Notes: generated from the letters alone by a model not told the origin. A stretch of DNA of 64,000 bases from Acinetobacter sp. ANC 3929 (GCF_000369405.1 NZ_KB850000.1:434001-498000); one strand, 5' to 3'; positions 26,956 to 36,347 are shown, counted from the first letter of the stretch. Translations and numbers: made by a program.

Positions 26956-27213
26956 TTAACGATTGTCTAACTGTGGGCGCACGGATCTCAGCCCTTGTAA
27001 ATTGATCTGATAGGGCTGTCCATTGATGGATTTAATCAATCTTTTCTTTCTTAGCTTGTTAAAAACCTCGAGGCTACAATCGGACAGCAGGAAACCTTCT
27101 CGGCTGTAGCACTCTACAGCGATGATTTGACCAAGGTCATTGCGAAGTTTTACGATTTTTCCGCCTTTAGCTAAGACGTGTAGTGTCCGTTGTTCGGACT
27201 TAGATAAGTTCAT
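26956..27213 (-). CDS. topAI: TopAI (YjhX) family topoisomerase-inhibitor toxin
   Basis: With the start at 27213 the product has 85 residues, the family length. It shows the YjhX/UPF0386 pattern: [49 protein letters not shown] and a C-terminal LDNR. The Escherichia coli homologue binds and inhibits DNA topoisomerase I and is neutralised by the adjacent GNAT protein YjhQ. Here the next gene on the same strand contains a GNAT domain, so the pair may be a working toxin-antitoxin system. The open frame runs 14 codons further upstream, which I exclude to match the family. Confidence 0.88.
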   Translation of the reverse strand: MNLSKSEQRTLHVLAKGGKIVKLRNDLGQIIAVECYSREGFLLSDCSLEVFNKLRKKRLIKSINGQPYQINLQGLRSVRPQLDNR

Positions 27214-27444
27214 GTTGTTATCCCGATAGAAATAATCACAGGCAAAGTTAGGCATGAAGCCAAAAAATTTGCGTAGATAACCAATTTCAATGTGTTATTG
27301 AAATTTAGTTACCAGATTACTGCTATCTCCAACATAAAACCCTCGATATGGAAGCGATACGAGATGTATCAGCAAAGATACTAAAACAAGGTGCATTAAA
27401 AATCAATAAAGAAGTGAAAAATACGATTTTGAATCTGACACTAT
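27214..27444. other. Leader region of the topAI-like gene
   Basis: 231 bases between the topAI-like start and the LRAT-like gene. An inverted repeat AATTTCAAT / ATTGAAATT lies at 27283-27306. A plus-strand frame of 35 codons (27348-27455, MEAIRDVSAKILKQG...) has no ribosome site and may be a relic. In Escherichia coli topAI is controlled by a long leader with a small reading frame, but I could not identify an equivalent here. Confidence 0.4.
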
Positions 27445-27978
27445 TTACTTTTTAGAATTTTTTTCTTTGAGATGTAAATAAGCGGGGACTGATTTCTTGG
27501 CTTGTCGGCGCAGCATCATTTTGATGTAAAGCACAATCGCGAAGCAGGCGGTTGCTACCGTAAGCATGAGGCCATTCATATAACTCATGATGGAACTGAC
27601 ATAGCCAATGGTCGCAAGACGACGTTGCATGCGTTCAACTTGAGTACTGGATTCAACGCCTGTAATTGCCCAAGTGCATAAGTGCTCACAGTTGTTAATA
27701 ATTAAATGATAGTGGTTTTCATGCATGCGTGAGCGCATACGCCGTACAACCGCTTTGGCGGTGTAGCGTGGGGATGAGTAATGTCGCAAGTAGATTTGCT
27801 TACCGCGTGCAAAACGTTGGATAGAAGTGATCTCAATGGGATGCTTTTTGAAAATATGAGCAAAACCAGAGTAATGAATGACTCGACCACGTCCTGCATA
27901 GATACCGTGATGACTATAACCAAAGTGTTTTACGATCATGTGTGCGCCGATGGGAAAGCGCGGATGTTTTTGCTGCAT
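27445..27978 (-). CDS. LRAT / NlpC-P60-like domain protein with membrane helix
   Basis: Residues about 8-105 match the lecithin-retinol-acyltransferase fold, a circularly permuted NlpC/P60 hydrolase: HFGYSHHGIYAG with H24, VIHYSG with H35 and the nucleophile C97 in NNCEHLCTWA. Bacterial members are acyltransferases or thiol hydrolases of unknown substrate, sometimes in effector proteins. A hydrophobic helix follows (about 129-150), then a basic tail, suggesting membrane anchoring with the catalytic domain in the cytoplasm. No partner gene is evident. Confidence 0.82.
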   Translation of the reverse strand: MQQKHPRFPIGAHMIVKHFGYSHHGIYAGRGRVIHYSGFAHIFKKHPIEITSIQRFARGKQIYLRHYSSPRYTAKAVVRRMRSRMHENHYHLIINNCEHLCTWAITGVESSTQVERMQRRLATIGYVSSIMSYMNGLMLTVATACFAIVLYIKMMLRRQAKKSVPAYLHLKEKNSKK

Positions 27979-28143
27979 GTGGATACAAAGTTATTGTATT
28001 TACACCCTTATTTTAATGAAAAAATGTGAATCAATCGAGGCTATTTAGCATTTCCAGCCCATGATTATGTGTGGTGTTTGTATCTGCTCTTTTGTGCTAT
28101 GCATTGCTATGGGAAAATAAATAAAAATTGAGGTTTAAAATTT

Positions 28144-28931
28144 GGTGGTGTTTCAAAAAGTATGCTGGCATTAAACGAATCCATTATTGATATAAAAGAA
28201 CACTAAATCAAAGGCTTTGAAATGATTTTCAAGCTTTTTGGAGAAGTTGCAGCTTCTCCTAAAGCCTCGCCTGATTCGATGCCGTAATCGACAATTATTG
28301 CCTTCTATACCCACAGTGAAAAATTTACCAATCAACTGTTTGCATTCTTTAAAGGTCGTAACAAAGCTATCCCAATGGTCACTTGATATACATGTATAGC
28401 TTACACCTAACTGCTTCAATTTTAATTTAAGTCGTTTTGCAGTGGCTAAATCTCGGTTACCCCATACATAAGCAACAATTTCACCTGTTTCTCGATGATA
28501 GGCATAAATTAGCCATTGTTTATTTTGCTTATGACCAACAAAAGTCCAAAACTCATCTACTTCAAGGGTTTCATAATGACTTTGCTGTGCTCGAAGTTGA
28601 TATTTTGATTGGCTAAGTGTCCGTAGAACTTTACCGATACTTACTCTTTCAATTTCTGCTATATCCCTGACACCACTGCCTCGCACCATGAGGTGTAATA
28701 TTTTGGTTTTGATACCTGAGTGACAGCCTTGATAACTGAGAGCATGATCACCAATAAATTGACGTCTGCATATTTTACATTGGTAATTTTGCTTACCATC
28801 TACTTTTGTGCCATTTTTCTTTATACTGTCACTTAGGCAGGCTGGACACTTGATTTCTAGAGTTATTCGCATTTCTCTATTTTATCAAAATCCAACCTGC
28901 TTTTTTTCAGCATACTTTTTGAAACACCACC
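28144..28931 (-). mobile_element. IS1-family insertion sequence, 788 bp, intact
   Basis: Perfect 24-bp terminal inverted repeats are present, GGTGGTGTTTCAAAAAGTAT plus GCTG at 28144-28167 and its complement at 28908-28931. The element is flanked by an 8-bp target duplication TAAAATTT at 28136-28143 and 28932-28939, as expected for IS1. It carries one transposase gene. The right end lies 14 bases ahead of the start of the next plus-strand gene, so it has cut that gene off from its upstream region. Confidence 0.95.
28171..28872 (-). CDS. IS1-family transposase, single reading frame
   Basis: The 233-residue transposase has an N-terminal zinc finger (CPACLSDSIKKNG, CKICRRQF), a helix-turn-helix, and DDE-type catalytic residues in LEVDEFWTFVGHK, CISSDHWDSF and VGIEGNNCRLRHR. 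Classical IS1 makes its transposase by a frameshift between insA and insB; here the protein is encoded in one uninterrupted frame, as in some IS1-family subgroups. It looks intact and able to act. Confidence 0.93.
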   Translation of the reverse strand: MRITLEIKCPACLSDSIKKNGTKVDGKQNYQCKICRRQFIGDHALSYQGCHSGIKTKILHLMVRGSGVRDIAEIERVSIGKVLRTLSQSKYQLRAQQSHYETLEVDEFWTFVGHKQNKQWLIYAYHRETGEIVAYVWGNRDLATAKRLKLKLKQLGVSYTCISSDHWDSFVTTFKECKQLIGKFFTVGIEGNNCRLRHRIRRGFRRSCNFSKKLENHFKAFDLVFFYINNGFV

Positions 28932-28945
28932 TAAAATTTGTATTT

Positions 28946-29689
28946 ATGATGAAAAAATGGTTTTTCCTATCATTGGCATTTTTAGCTGTTCCGACTGTGA
29001 ATGCGATGCAACATGATACCTTGCAATTGAATCATCAAAAATATGATGTGATTAAAATAGAACAGCTCAATCAGTTGAAGCTATTCTTAAAACAAGCTCA
29101 AAGTAATCGTTATTATCAGAAGTTTGCCGCAATCCAGAACGTGTTACCTGCTTGTGAGCAACTCAGTTTTGCAATGAATGCAGGAATGTATCATGCAGAT
29201 TTTCAACCTGTGGGTTTATATATTGAAAATGGGAAAGAGCTAGCTAAGCTCAACGAGGCAAAGGGCTTTGGTAATTTCTTTATGCAGCCTAATGGTGTCG
29301 TTGCTTGGAATGATCACCATGCTGTGATTAAAACGACCGCTGACTATAAGCGAGAGCTATTTAAAGCACAGTTTGCAACGCAATCAGGCCCCATGCTGAT
29401 CTATAAGGGAAAAATTAACAGTCAGTTTCTAGCTGACTCGAATTCATTAAAAATTAGAAACGGGGTCGGCGTAAAAGATAATCAGTTGTATTTTGTGATT
29501 TCACAGCAACGTGTCAGTTTTTATCAATTTGCACAATTTTTTAAGCAGCAATTGAAAATAGATAATGCGCTGTATTTGGATGGCTCGATTTCAAGTTTGT
29601 ATTCAGCAAAAACTAAACGACATGATCAAACTTTTAATTTGGGGCCAATCGTCGCAGAAGTGAATAGAGAGAAGTGTAAGTCGCGCTGA
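28946..29689 (+). CDS. Exported phosphodiester glycosidase family protein (NAGPA / DUF2233)
   Basis: The 247-residue protein opens with a signal peptide (MMKKWFFLSLAFLAVPTVNA) and continues with the NAGPA-domain motifs FAMNAGMYHADFQPVGLYIE, QSGPMLIY, IRNGVGVKDN and ALYLDGSISSLY. The family includes enzymes that cleave N-acetylglucosamine phosphodiesters; the bacterial substrate is not known. Two adjacent ATG codons (28946, 28949) may serve as start. An IS1 element ends 14 bases upstream, leaving only an A/T-rich target duplication and no Shine-Dalgarno sequence, so expression may be altered or lost. Confidence 0.88.
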   Translation: MMKKWFFLSLAFLAVPTVNAMQHDTLQLNHQKYDVIKIEQLNQLKLFLKQAQSNRYYQKFAAIQNVLPACEQLSFAMNAGMYHADFQPVGLYIENGKELAKLNEAKGFGNFFMQPNGVVAWNDHHAVIKTTADYKRELFKAQFATQSGPMLIYKGKINSQFLADSNSLKIRNGVGVKDNQLYFVISQQRVSFYQFAQFFKQQLKIDNALYLDGSISSLYSAKTKRHDQTFNLGPIVAEVNREKCKSR

Positions 29690-29691
29690 TC

Positions 29692-29727
29692 CCCTAATCT
29701 CTTTATGCAAAGAGATTAGGGAGGGCT
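29692..29727 (+). terminator. Terminator after the NAGPA-family gene
   Basis: CCCTAATCTCTTT and AAAGAGATTAGGG form a perfect 13-bp stem. A short T-rich tract follows only after GAGGGCTTA, so efficiency is uncertain. Confidence 0.65.
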
Positions 29728-29732
29728 TATTT

Positions 29733-29960
29733 TTATTGGATAGGAGGGTTAATCATCGCAAGTAATTCTTTGCGGCTGTAACCTCGAGAAATCAGTACTT
29801 TTTTAATGCCTTTAATGACATCTTCATCTGTTGCTTTAACTAAAGCATCCAACAGTTGTTCATTGGTTTTGCAAGAGCAATCGTTTTCGACGCAAGAAGT
29901 TTGGTTCTTGTGTTCATTGTATTGTTCATCTGCATTGAACAGTTTTTGCCAAAAACTCAT
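29733..29960 (-). CDS. Hypothetical protein, 75 aa
   Basis: A small soluble protein, MSFWQKLFNADEQYNEH..., with three Cys in a short segment (SCVENDCSCKTN) and a helical C-terminal half (LVKATDEDVIKGIKKVLISRGYSRKELLAMIN). No family recognised with certainty. It is convergent with the NAGPA-family gene. Confidence 0.65.
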   Translation of the reverse strand: MSFWQKLFNADEQYNEHKNQTSCVENDCSCKTNEQLLDALVKATDEDVIKGIKKVLISRGYSRKELLAMINPPIQ

Positions 29961-30158
29961 AGAGCCTTCATATACAACCTAACATAGCTCGAAATATAAC
30001 CACTTTAAAATAAAATACAAGTCAGCTTAAGTGATAAAAGCAGCAATTGAACTTCAATTTTTTCGATGATTCTTTGAATGTCTAACGAAATTATGACATT
30101 TGAATGACTTGACCTTTGAAAATTATCACTTTTTTATAAATAAAGTTTAAATAAAAAT

Positions 30159-30180
30159 AAAGGGTTACTCGAACCCTTTA
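30159..30180 (-). terminator. Terminator of trmA
   Basis: AAAGGGTT and AACCCTTT stem; on the minus strand it is followed by TATTTTTATTT. Confidence 0.75.
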
Positions 30181-30209
30181 TAAATTACTGTTACGTTGAA
30201 ATAATTTGT

Positions 30210-31295
30210 TTAAATTTTTTCGAGTAAAACCCCTGACTCCACATGGTGGGTAAAAGGGAACTGATCGAACATGGCAAACTTTACAATGCGGTGTGTTTGA
30301 CTGAGTGTTTTTAAGTTGTCATGCAGGGTATCTGGATTGCATGAAATATAAAGAATACGCTCAAAACCTTGTAATAGTTTAAGCGTTTCATCATCAATGC
30401 CTGCGCGCGGTGGATCAACAAAAACCGTGTTAAAGTCATAGCTTTGAATATCAATGTCAGCTTCTTGTAAGCGTCTAAACTCACGTTCACCTTGATAGGC
30501 TTGGGTGAATTCTTCAGCAGATAAACGTGCAACCTGAATATTTTCGATTTGGTTCTGCTCAATGTTCCATTGCGCTGCATATACCGAAGATTTTGCAAGT
30601 TCAGTTGCAAGGACACGTTTAAATTTTAATGACAGTGGTAAAGTGAAGTTACCATTACCACAGTACAATTCTAACAGGTCTTTTTCTGAAGCTTCCGCTG
30701 CATCACAAGCCCACTCCAACATATGTTGGCACACTTGCGCATTGGGTTGGGTAAAACTACTTTCGATTTGTTTATATTTAAAAGTACGGCCATGAACATT
30801 GAGCTGTTCAACGACGTAGTCATCACCAATAATCACTTTTTGACCGCGACTGCGACCCATAATTTTAATATTCAGCTTTTCTGCTAAGGCTTTGGCTGCA
30901 ATTTCCCATTCTGCATCTAATTTACGATGGTAAATCAGTGTGACTAACATTTCTCCACTTAAGGTTGAGAGAAAGTCTGCTTCAAAAACACGTTGCGATA
31001 AAATAGGAACTGCTTTTAATTCTTCTAATAAGCGTGGCATTAAATCATTAATGCTTCGATCTGCAATCGGAAACGCATCCACACGGATAACTTCTTTTTG
31101 TTTCCCATCTTCAGCACGTTCAAACATGGCATAGAACAAATCATCTTCAGTATGCCAGATACGAAATTCTGCACGCATACGGAAATGTTGCTCAGGCGAT
31201 TGAAATACTTCTAAAGCTGGTGGATTGAACGATGCAAATTGTGAGGTAATACGTTCAACTTTCTCTTGAAGCTGCTGTTGGTAAGATACGGTCAT
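30210..31295 (-). CDS. trmA: tRNA (uracil-54-C5)-methyltransferase
   Basis: TrmA makes the ribothymidine at position 54 of nearly all tRNAs, using SAM. The 361-residue protein has the TrmA N-terminal region ([11 protein letters not shown]), the SAM-binding [15 protein letters not shown] motif, the [10 protein letters not shown] segment and the catalytic cysteine in YISCNP, then the usual end [13 protein letters not shown]. Length is typical. It is monocistronic with its own terminator. Confidence 0.97.
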   Translation of the reverse strand: MTVSYQQQLQEKVERITSQFASFNPPALEVFQSPEQHFRMRAEFRIWHTEDDLFYAMFERAEDGKQKEVIRVDAFPIADRSINDLMPRLLEELKAVPILSQRVFEADFLSTLSGEMLVTLIYHRKLDAEWEIAAKALAEKLNIKIMGRSRGQKVIIGDDYVVEQLNVHGRTFKYKQIESSFTQPNAQVCQHMLEWACDAAEASEKDLLELYCGNGNFTLPLSLKFKRVLATELAKSSVYAAQWNIEQNQIENIQVARLSAEEFTQAYQGEREFRRLQEADIDIQSYDFNTVFVDPPRAGIDDETLKLLQGFERILYISCNPDTLHDNLKTLSQTHRIVKFAMFDQFPFTHHVESGVLLEKI

Positions 31296-31390
31296 AAAAA
31301 AGAAAACTACAGGTGAAATCTAAACGGGAATGGTATCAAAAAAAGCGGGACAAGGTGCAGGGAAATTATGACATTCACTTATTTATCTGT

Positions 31391-31861
31391 TTAATCTAGG
31401 GCGAGAATAGATTGAATGAACTCTGTTTTAATTTCCCGATATTGCTCTTGAGAGAAGCCAATACATCTTTGTTTGAGCTGATTATATTGTTCGGTCAGAC
31501 TAGGTGCATTTCTTAATCGGTCGCGAAAGATGAGGAAATTACAGAATTCGGAGCCTGTGACCACGATTTGCAATGCGACATCGTGTAGTTGGGATTCCAA
31601 CATACAAAGCTGATCCGTGCGTAGCGTATCAAGTTTTTCTTTAAAATTAAGCTGTTGTAATTTTTCAATGGTATCTAAAAAATGATGAGCGGGGACTTCT
31701 ACATAAATATCTAAGTCACCTTTTGAAATTGCGTTTGGAATAGCAGATGAACCAATATGTTCAACAATAGCAAAAGGGGTAAGTTGCAGGATCTTATTTT
31801 TATAATCTTCAAAAAGTTGCTTACAAGCGGGCTGGTATTGGAGGGCTGAGAAAAACTGCAT
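31391..31861 (-). CDS. GrpB family protein (nucleotidyltransferase fold)
   Basis: The 156-residue protein matches the GrpB/UPF0157 family: VEHIGSSAIPN, then the acidic motif SKGDLDIYVEV, and a C-terminal ...YNQLKQRCIGFSQEQYREIKTEFI. These are predicted nucleotidyltransferase-fold proteins without a fixed role in bacteria. It lies between putA and trmA, on the same strand as both, but separated by a terminator from putA. Confidence 0.82.
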   Translation of the reverse strand: MQFFSALQYQPACKQLFEDYKNKILQLTPFAIVEHIGSSAIPNAISKGDLDIYVEVPAHHFLDTIEKLQQLNFKEKLDTLRTDQLCMLESQLHDVALQIVVTGSEFCNFLIFRDRLRNAPSLTEQYNQLKQRCIGFSQEQYREIKTEFIQSILALD

Positions 31862-31910
31862 ATAAGTAATCTCATTTTATTATTGCTATTTAAAGGTAAC
31901 GTTAAAATAA

Positions 31911-31943
31911 TAAAAAACCCGAACCATGTAAACATGATTCGGG
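31911..31943 (-). terminator. Terminator of putA
   Basis: CCCGAATCATGTT and AACATGGTTCGGG (read on the minus strand) followed by a run of six T. Confidence 0.85.
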
Positions 31944-31965
31944 CTAGGAGATAGAAGACTGAAAA

Positions 31966-34900
31966 TTAGTCTTCAGATAAAGTCATCAAACTCGCATTAC
32001 CACCTGCTGCTGCAGTGTTTACGCTAATTGCTCGTTCAATGACTAGGCGTTCTAAAGGAATTTGCTCATTCACTTGAAGGTGAGTGATTCCCACGATTGC
32101 TCCAGAGCGGTTTGCAATCTTATGCTGTAAGTCAGTTAATTGTTCAACTGAACCTTGATGTAAAGCAGCATCAAAATGATCTGCTTCAACACTTGAAATC
32201 ACAGTGATCGCATCTAATACATCTTTTGGTAAAGATGCTTTGTGTTTCACTAGGAATGCATTGTCTTTTAATACCGCTGCTGTGCTACCCACTGCGAAAA
32301 TTGCTAGGAGTTGCTGCAATTGAGCAGCTTCATCATTGGCAATAGCAAGTACGCGATGGCGAGGCAAAATAATGTATTGGTTGCTTTCACCTGTTGGACC
32401 TTGCAATTCGTAGAACTTACCAACACCAAATGCTGGAATCGTTGGAATTGCTTGAGGCATATTTTTATTTGCCCAAGACAACAAGTTTTGGTAAGCAACA
32501 TTCGATACAGCATCAAAGTTAGAGATTTCAGCTTTCACCGCAAATGGTGTTGCTAATACTTTCTCAGAACAATGCTCCATTAAACGGTACATATAAAGTG
32601 GACCACCAGCTTTTGGACCAGTACCAGATAAGCCTTCACCACCAAATGGTTGAACACCTACAACTGCACCAACGATGTTACGGTTGATATATAGGTTACC
32701 TACTTCTGCGCGTTGAATAACCGTATTAATGGTTTCATCGATACGGGTATGTAGACCCATGGTCAAGCCATAACCTTTTGCATTGATACGATCGATCAAT
32801 TGCTCAAGTTCACCGTACTTATATGTGATGATATGCAATACAGGACCAAATACTTCGCGCTCTAAGTCATCAAGATTTGGTAATTCGATCGCCGTTGGCG
32901 GAACGAAGGTACCTTGTGCAAGTGCTTGTTGGCTTGCAGCATCATTGAACATCAATTGATGAACAGGGTAACCCTTAGATTTCATCTTTTGAATGTGCGT
33001 ATCGATCGTTTGTTTTGCTTCCGTATCGATTACAGGACCAATATCAGTTTTTAAGATCGCAGGATTGCCAACGATCAACTGTTGCATTGCACCTTTCAAC
33101 ATTTTGATAACGGTTGCAGCGCTGTCTTCTTGAACGCATAAGATACGTAGGGCAGAACAACGTTGACCGGCACTGTCAAATGCAGAACTGACAACATCAA
33201 GAACGACTTGTTCAGTCAGTGCAGAAGAATCGACGATCATCGCATTTTGACCACCAGTTTCCGCGATTAACGGAATCGGTTGACCATTTGGAGACAAGCG
33301 TTTTGCCACAGTCTTTTGCAAGATTTTTGCAACTTCTGTAGAGCCTGTGAACATGATGCCTTGGATGCGATCATCTTGGCTTAATTGCGCACCAACAGTT
33401 TCACCACGACCAGGAAGAAGTTGAACCACACCGCGTGGTACGCCAGCTTCCCAAAGCATTTCAACTGCTTGAGCTGCAATGAGTGGTGTTTGTTCCGCAG
33501 GTTTTGCAATCACACAGTTACCGCTAACTAAAGCAGCTGCAATCTGGCCCGAGAAAATTGCAAGAGGGAAGTTCCACGGGCTGATACAAAGTACTGTACC
33601 CAATGGTTTTACTTGTGCATTTGCAGGTAAGTTTTCGATTTGTGTTGCGTAGTAACGTAGGAAATCAACCGCTTCACGAACTTCTGCAATCGCGTTGGCA
33701 TAGGTTTTACCACTTTCACGGCAAAGCAATACCATCAACTCCTGAATGCGAAGTTCCATCAAATCGGCAGCACGTTTTAAACATGCGGCACGTTCAACTT
33801 TGTCCGTCATGGCCCAGCTTTGTTGTGCTTGCACGGCAGCTTCTAATGCCAGTTGTACATCTGCACTGGTTGCTTCATTGACATGACCAACCACTTCACT
33901 GTTTTGTGCAGGGTTTGTAATTGCAATTGCATTACTTTGATCATGGACTGTTGATTCAAAACCAAGCAGTGGCTTACTGTTCCACATGTGGTTACGAAGT
34001 TTTTGTGCAGTTGCATCTAAATCTGTTAATGGTTGATCGTTATTCAGATCGAAGCCATTTGAATTTGGACGTAATGGGTAAAGATCATGCGGAAGTGGGA
34101 TCGCAGGGTGTTTTAAGCCAAGCTGACCTTCTTGTTGTGCTGAAGTTTGAATGTCTTTGATTGGAGACTGGATCAGGTCTTCAACTTTCAATGTCTTATC
34201 AGCAATACGGTTGACGAATGAAGTATTGGCACCATTTTCAAGTAAACGACGGACCAAGTAAGCCAATAATGTTTCATGGTTACCAACAGGCGCGTAAACA
34301 CGGCATGGAACACCCAATTTGCCATCTTCTTTAGAGCCGACAACTTGTTCGTACAATGGCTCGCCCATACCGTGCAAGCATTGGAACTCGTACTGACCTG
34401 GGTAGTATTTGCTTGGATCAGCCAAGGTGTAGATTGTTGCAAGTGATTGTGCATTGTGTGTTGCAAATTGCGGATACACTTGATCTGGTGCAGCAAGTAA
34501 TTTTTTCGCACAGGCAATGTATGACAAATCAGTGTGAACTTTACGAGTGAACACAGGATAGTCGGTCATACCATCAATTTGCGCTTTTTTGATTTCGCTG
34601 TCCCAATACGCACCTTTCACCAAACGGATCATCAGGCGTTTGTTGCTGCGTTTTGCAAGATCAACAATATAATCAACAACGTAGAAACAGCGCTTTTGGT
34701 ACGCTTGAATAACGAACCCAATGCCTTTCCAATCCGCAAGTTTTGGTTCGAAACATAAGCGCTCAAGTAATTCGAGAGAAATTTCTAAACGTTCAGATTC
34801 TTCAGCATCGATGTTTAAACCGATGTCATAGTGTTTTGCCAAGCACGCAAGCTCAAAAACTTTGTTGTAAAGTTCGTGATGTACACGATCAATTTGCGCA

Positions 34901-35727
34901 CGTTGATAACGTGGATGCAATGCAGAAAGCTTGATTGAGATACCAGGGCCATCGTAAACGCCACGGCCATTTGATGCTTTGCCAATCGCATGAATCGCTT
35001 GGGTGTAGTCGTTATAATAACGCTCAGCATCATGATCAGTCAGCGCAGCTTCACCCAACATGTCGTATGAGTAGCGGAAACCTTTGTGTTCAAATGGTTT
35101 TGCATGATCCAGTGCTTCTTCGATGGTTTCACCCGTAACGAACTGCTCACCCATCATACGCATCGCAACATCAACCGCTTTACGGATGATGCCACGACCA
35201 CTACGCGCCAAAAGACCCGTTAATACGCTAGACAAACTGGTTTGCTTAGGTGTTTCCATGAGCTTGCCAGTTAACATCAAACCCCATGCAGCAGCGTTGA
35301 CGAACATCAGGTTACTTTGACCTACGTGTTCTTTCCAGTTGCCTTGGTTGATCTTGTCACGAATCAATAAGTCGCGTGTTGCTGTATCTGGAATACGAAG
35401 CAAAGCTTCTGCCAAACACATAAGCGCAACACCTTCTTGTGAAGAAAGTGAGAACTCTTGAAGTAAACCTTGAACAATACCTGCTTTACCAGCCGAGCTT
35501 TTACGCTCACGTAAATTATGCGCTAGGCTAAATGCAAGTTCATAAATTTTGTGGTCAAGATCAGGAGAAATGCTTGCTGCTTCAGCGAGTACAGCGACTG
35601 CCTCAGGCTCAGCACGTCGCCAAGCTGTATTAATGCGTTGCTCAAACTCACTTTTTTCTTTAAATTCGGTAATATAACCGTCTATGTGAGCTGTTTCCAT
35701 TTGTGCGGGAGTATCCAATGTATTCAT
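31966..35727 (-). CDS. putA: Bifunctional proline dehydrogenase / P5C dehydrogenase (PutA)
   Basis: The 1253-residue protein oxidises proline to P5C with FAD and then to glutamate with NAD. The ATG at 35727 (GGAA ahead of it) gives MNTLDTPAQMETAHID. The proline dehydrogenase barrel is in the N-terminal half (YDMLGEAALTDHDAERY, GPGISIKLSALHPRY, RLVKGAYWDSEIK). The P5C dehydrogenase domain follows with SPWNFPLAIF, GSTEVAK, AETGGQNAMIVDSS and the catalytic Cys in FDSAGQRCSALR. A further C-terminal domain of about 200 residues completes it. The N-terminal ribbon-helix-helix DNA-binding domain of enterobacterial PutA is missing, consistent with regulation by the divergent Lrp-type protein. Confidence 0.97.
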   Translation of the reverse strand: MNTLDTPAQMETAHIDGYITEFKEKSEFEQRINTAWRRAEPEAVAVLAEAASISPDLDHKIYELAFSLAHNLRERKSSAGKAGIVQGLLQEFSLSSQEGVALMCLAEALLRIPDTATRDLLIRDKINQGNWKEHVGQSNLMFVNAAAWGLMLTGKLMETPKQTSLSSVLTGLLARSGRGIIRKAVDVAMRMMGEQFVTGETIEEALDHAKPFEHKGFRYSYDMLGEAALTDHDAERYYNDYTQAIHAIGKASNGRGVYDGPGISIKLSALHPRYQRAQIDRVHHELYNKVFELACLAKHYDIGLNIDAEESERLEISLELLERLCFEPKLADWKGIGFVIQAYQKRCFYVVDYIVDLAKRSNKRLMIRLVKGAYWDSEIKKAQIDGMTDYPVFTRKVHTDLSYIACAKKLLAAPDQVYPQFATHNAQSLATIYTLADPSKYYPGQYEFQCLHGMGEPLYEQVVGSKEDGKLGVPCRVYAPVGNHETLLAYLVRRLLENGANTSFVNRIADKTLKVEDLIQSPIKDIQTSAQQEGQLGLKHPAIPLPHDLYPLRPNSNGFDLNNDQPLTDLDATAQKLRNHMWNSKPLLGFESTVHDQSNAIAITNPAQNSEVVGHVNEATSADVQLALEAAVQAQQSWAMTDKVERAACLKRAADLMELRIQELMVLLCRESGKTYANAIAEVREAVDFLRYYATQIENLPANAQVKPLGTVLCISPWNFPLAIFSGQIAAALVSGNCVIAKPAEQTPLIAAQAVEMLWEAGVPRGVVQLLPGRGETVGAQLSQDDRIQGIMFTGSTEVAKILQKTVAKRLSPNGQPIPLIAETGGQNAMIVDSSALTEQVVLDVVSSAFDSAGQRCSALRILCVQEDSAATVIKMLKGAMQQLIVGNPAILKTDIGPVIDTEAKQTIDTHIQKMKSKGYPVHQLMFNDAASQQALAQGTFVPPTAIELPNLDDLEREVFGPVLHIITYKYGELEQLIDRINAKGYGLTMGLHTRIDETINTVIQRAEVGNLYINRNIVGAVVGVQPFGGEGLSGTGPKAGGPLYMYRLMEHCSEKVLATPFAVKAEISNFDAVSNVAYQNLLSWANKNMPQAIPTIPAFGVGKFYELQGPTGESNQYIILPRHRVLAIANDEAAQLQQLLAIFAVGSTAAVLKDNAFLVKHKASLPKDVLDAITVISSVEADHFDAALHQGSVEQLTDLQHKIANRSGAIVGITHLQVNEQIPLERLVIERAISVNTAAAGGNASLMTLSED

Positions 35728-35847
35728 ACTAAATTCCAATAACAATCTCTAGAACATATTGAGTAGAGAGGTTTAGATAATTTATGATTACAGAATGAAA
35801 CCCGAGTAACTCACTATAATTTACTTATTTTTTAGAGGAAAATTCAG

Positions 35848-36339
35848 TTGAATGGCCCTATTTATGCGTTAGATCGAACTGATCTAAAAATTCTGGATAT
35901 TCTTCAAGCAGATGGGAGAATTTCTAATAGTAAATTAGCAGAACTCGTGAACCTATCACCGACTGCGGTGATGGCGCGTGTCCAGAAGCTGACCAAGGAT
36001 GAATTCATTTTAGGATATGAGGCAAAACTTAATCCCAACAAGCTAAATGCTAGTTTTTTGGTGTTTGTTGAAGTACTGCTGGATAAAACCACCCCACATG
36101 TTTTGGATGATTTTATTGATGCCGTAACGCAATATCCCGAAATTGTGGAATGCCATATGGTCAGTGGTGGTTTTGATTTTCTGATTAAACTGCGCAGCGC
36201 AGGGATGGAGGAGTTTCGTCGTATTGCTGGGCAGATTTTATGGCAATTACCGGGTGTGAAGGAAACTCGAAGTTACCCAGTGATGCAAGTGGTAAAAGAT
36301 AGTTCAAAAATAAAAATCAAATCAAAAACAAAATTTTAA
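35848..36339 (+). CDS. Lrp/AsnC-family regulator, probable proline-utilisation regulator
   Basis: The 163-residue protein has an N-terminal winged helix-turn-helix (LDRTDLKILDILQADGRISN, KLAELVNLSPTAVMARV) and a C-terminal ligand-binding RAM domain (FVEVLLDKTTPHVLDDFI, ECHMVSGGFDFLIKLR). The start is a TTG at 35848: AGAGGA stands 8 bases upstream and no in-frame ATG exists before the helix-turn-helix. It is divergent from putA and near putP, so control of proline catabolism is likely, as for PutR-type Lrp proteins. Translation from TTG would keep its level low. Confidence 0.9.
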   Translation: MNGPIYALDRTDLKILDILQADGRISNSKLAELVNLSPTAVMARVQKLTKDEFILGYEAKLNPNKLNASFLVFVEVLLDKTTPHVLDDFIDAVTQYPEIVECHMVSGGFDFLIKLRSAGMEEFRRIAGQILWQLPGVKETRSYPVMQVVKDSSKIKIKSKTKF

Positions 36340-36347
36340 GCAAAAGA

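Noticed and set aside
28808..28945. 46-codon extension of the NAGPA-family gene into the IS1 element
   Set aside because: It begins antisense inside the transposase gene and would place the signal peptide internally; the family starts at the signal peptide.
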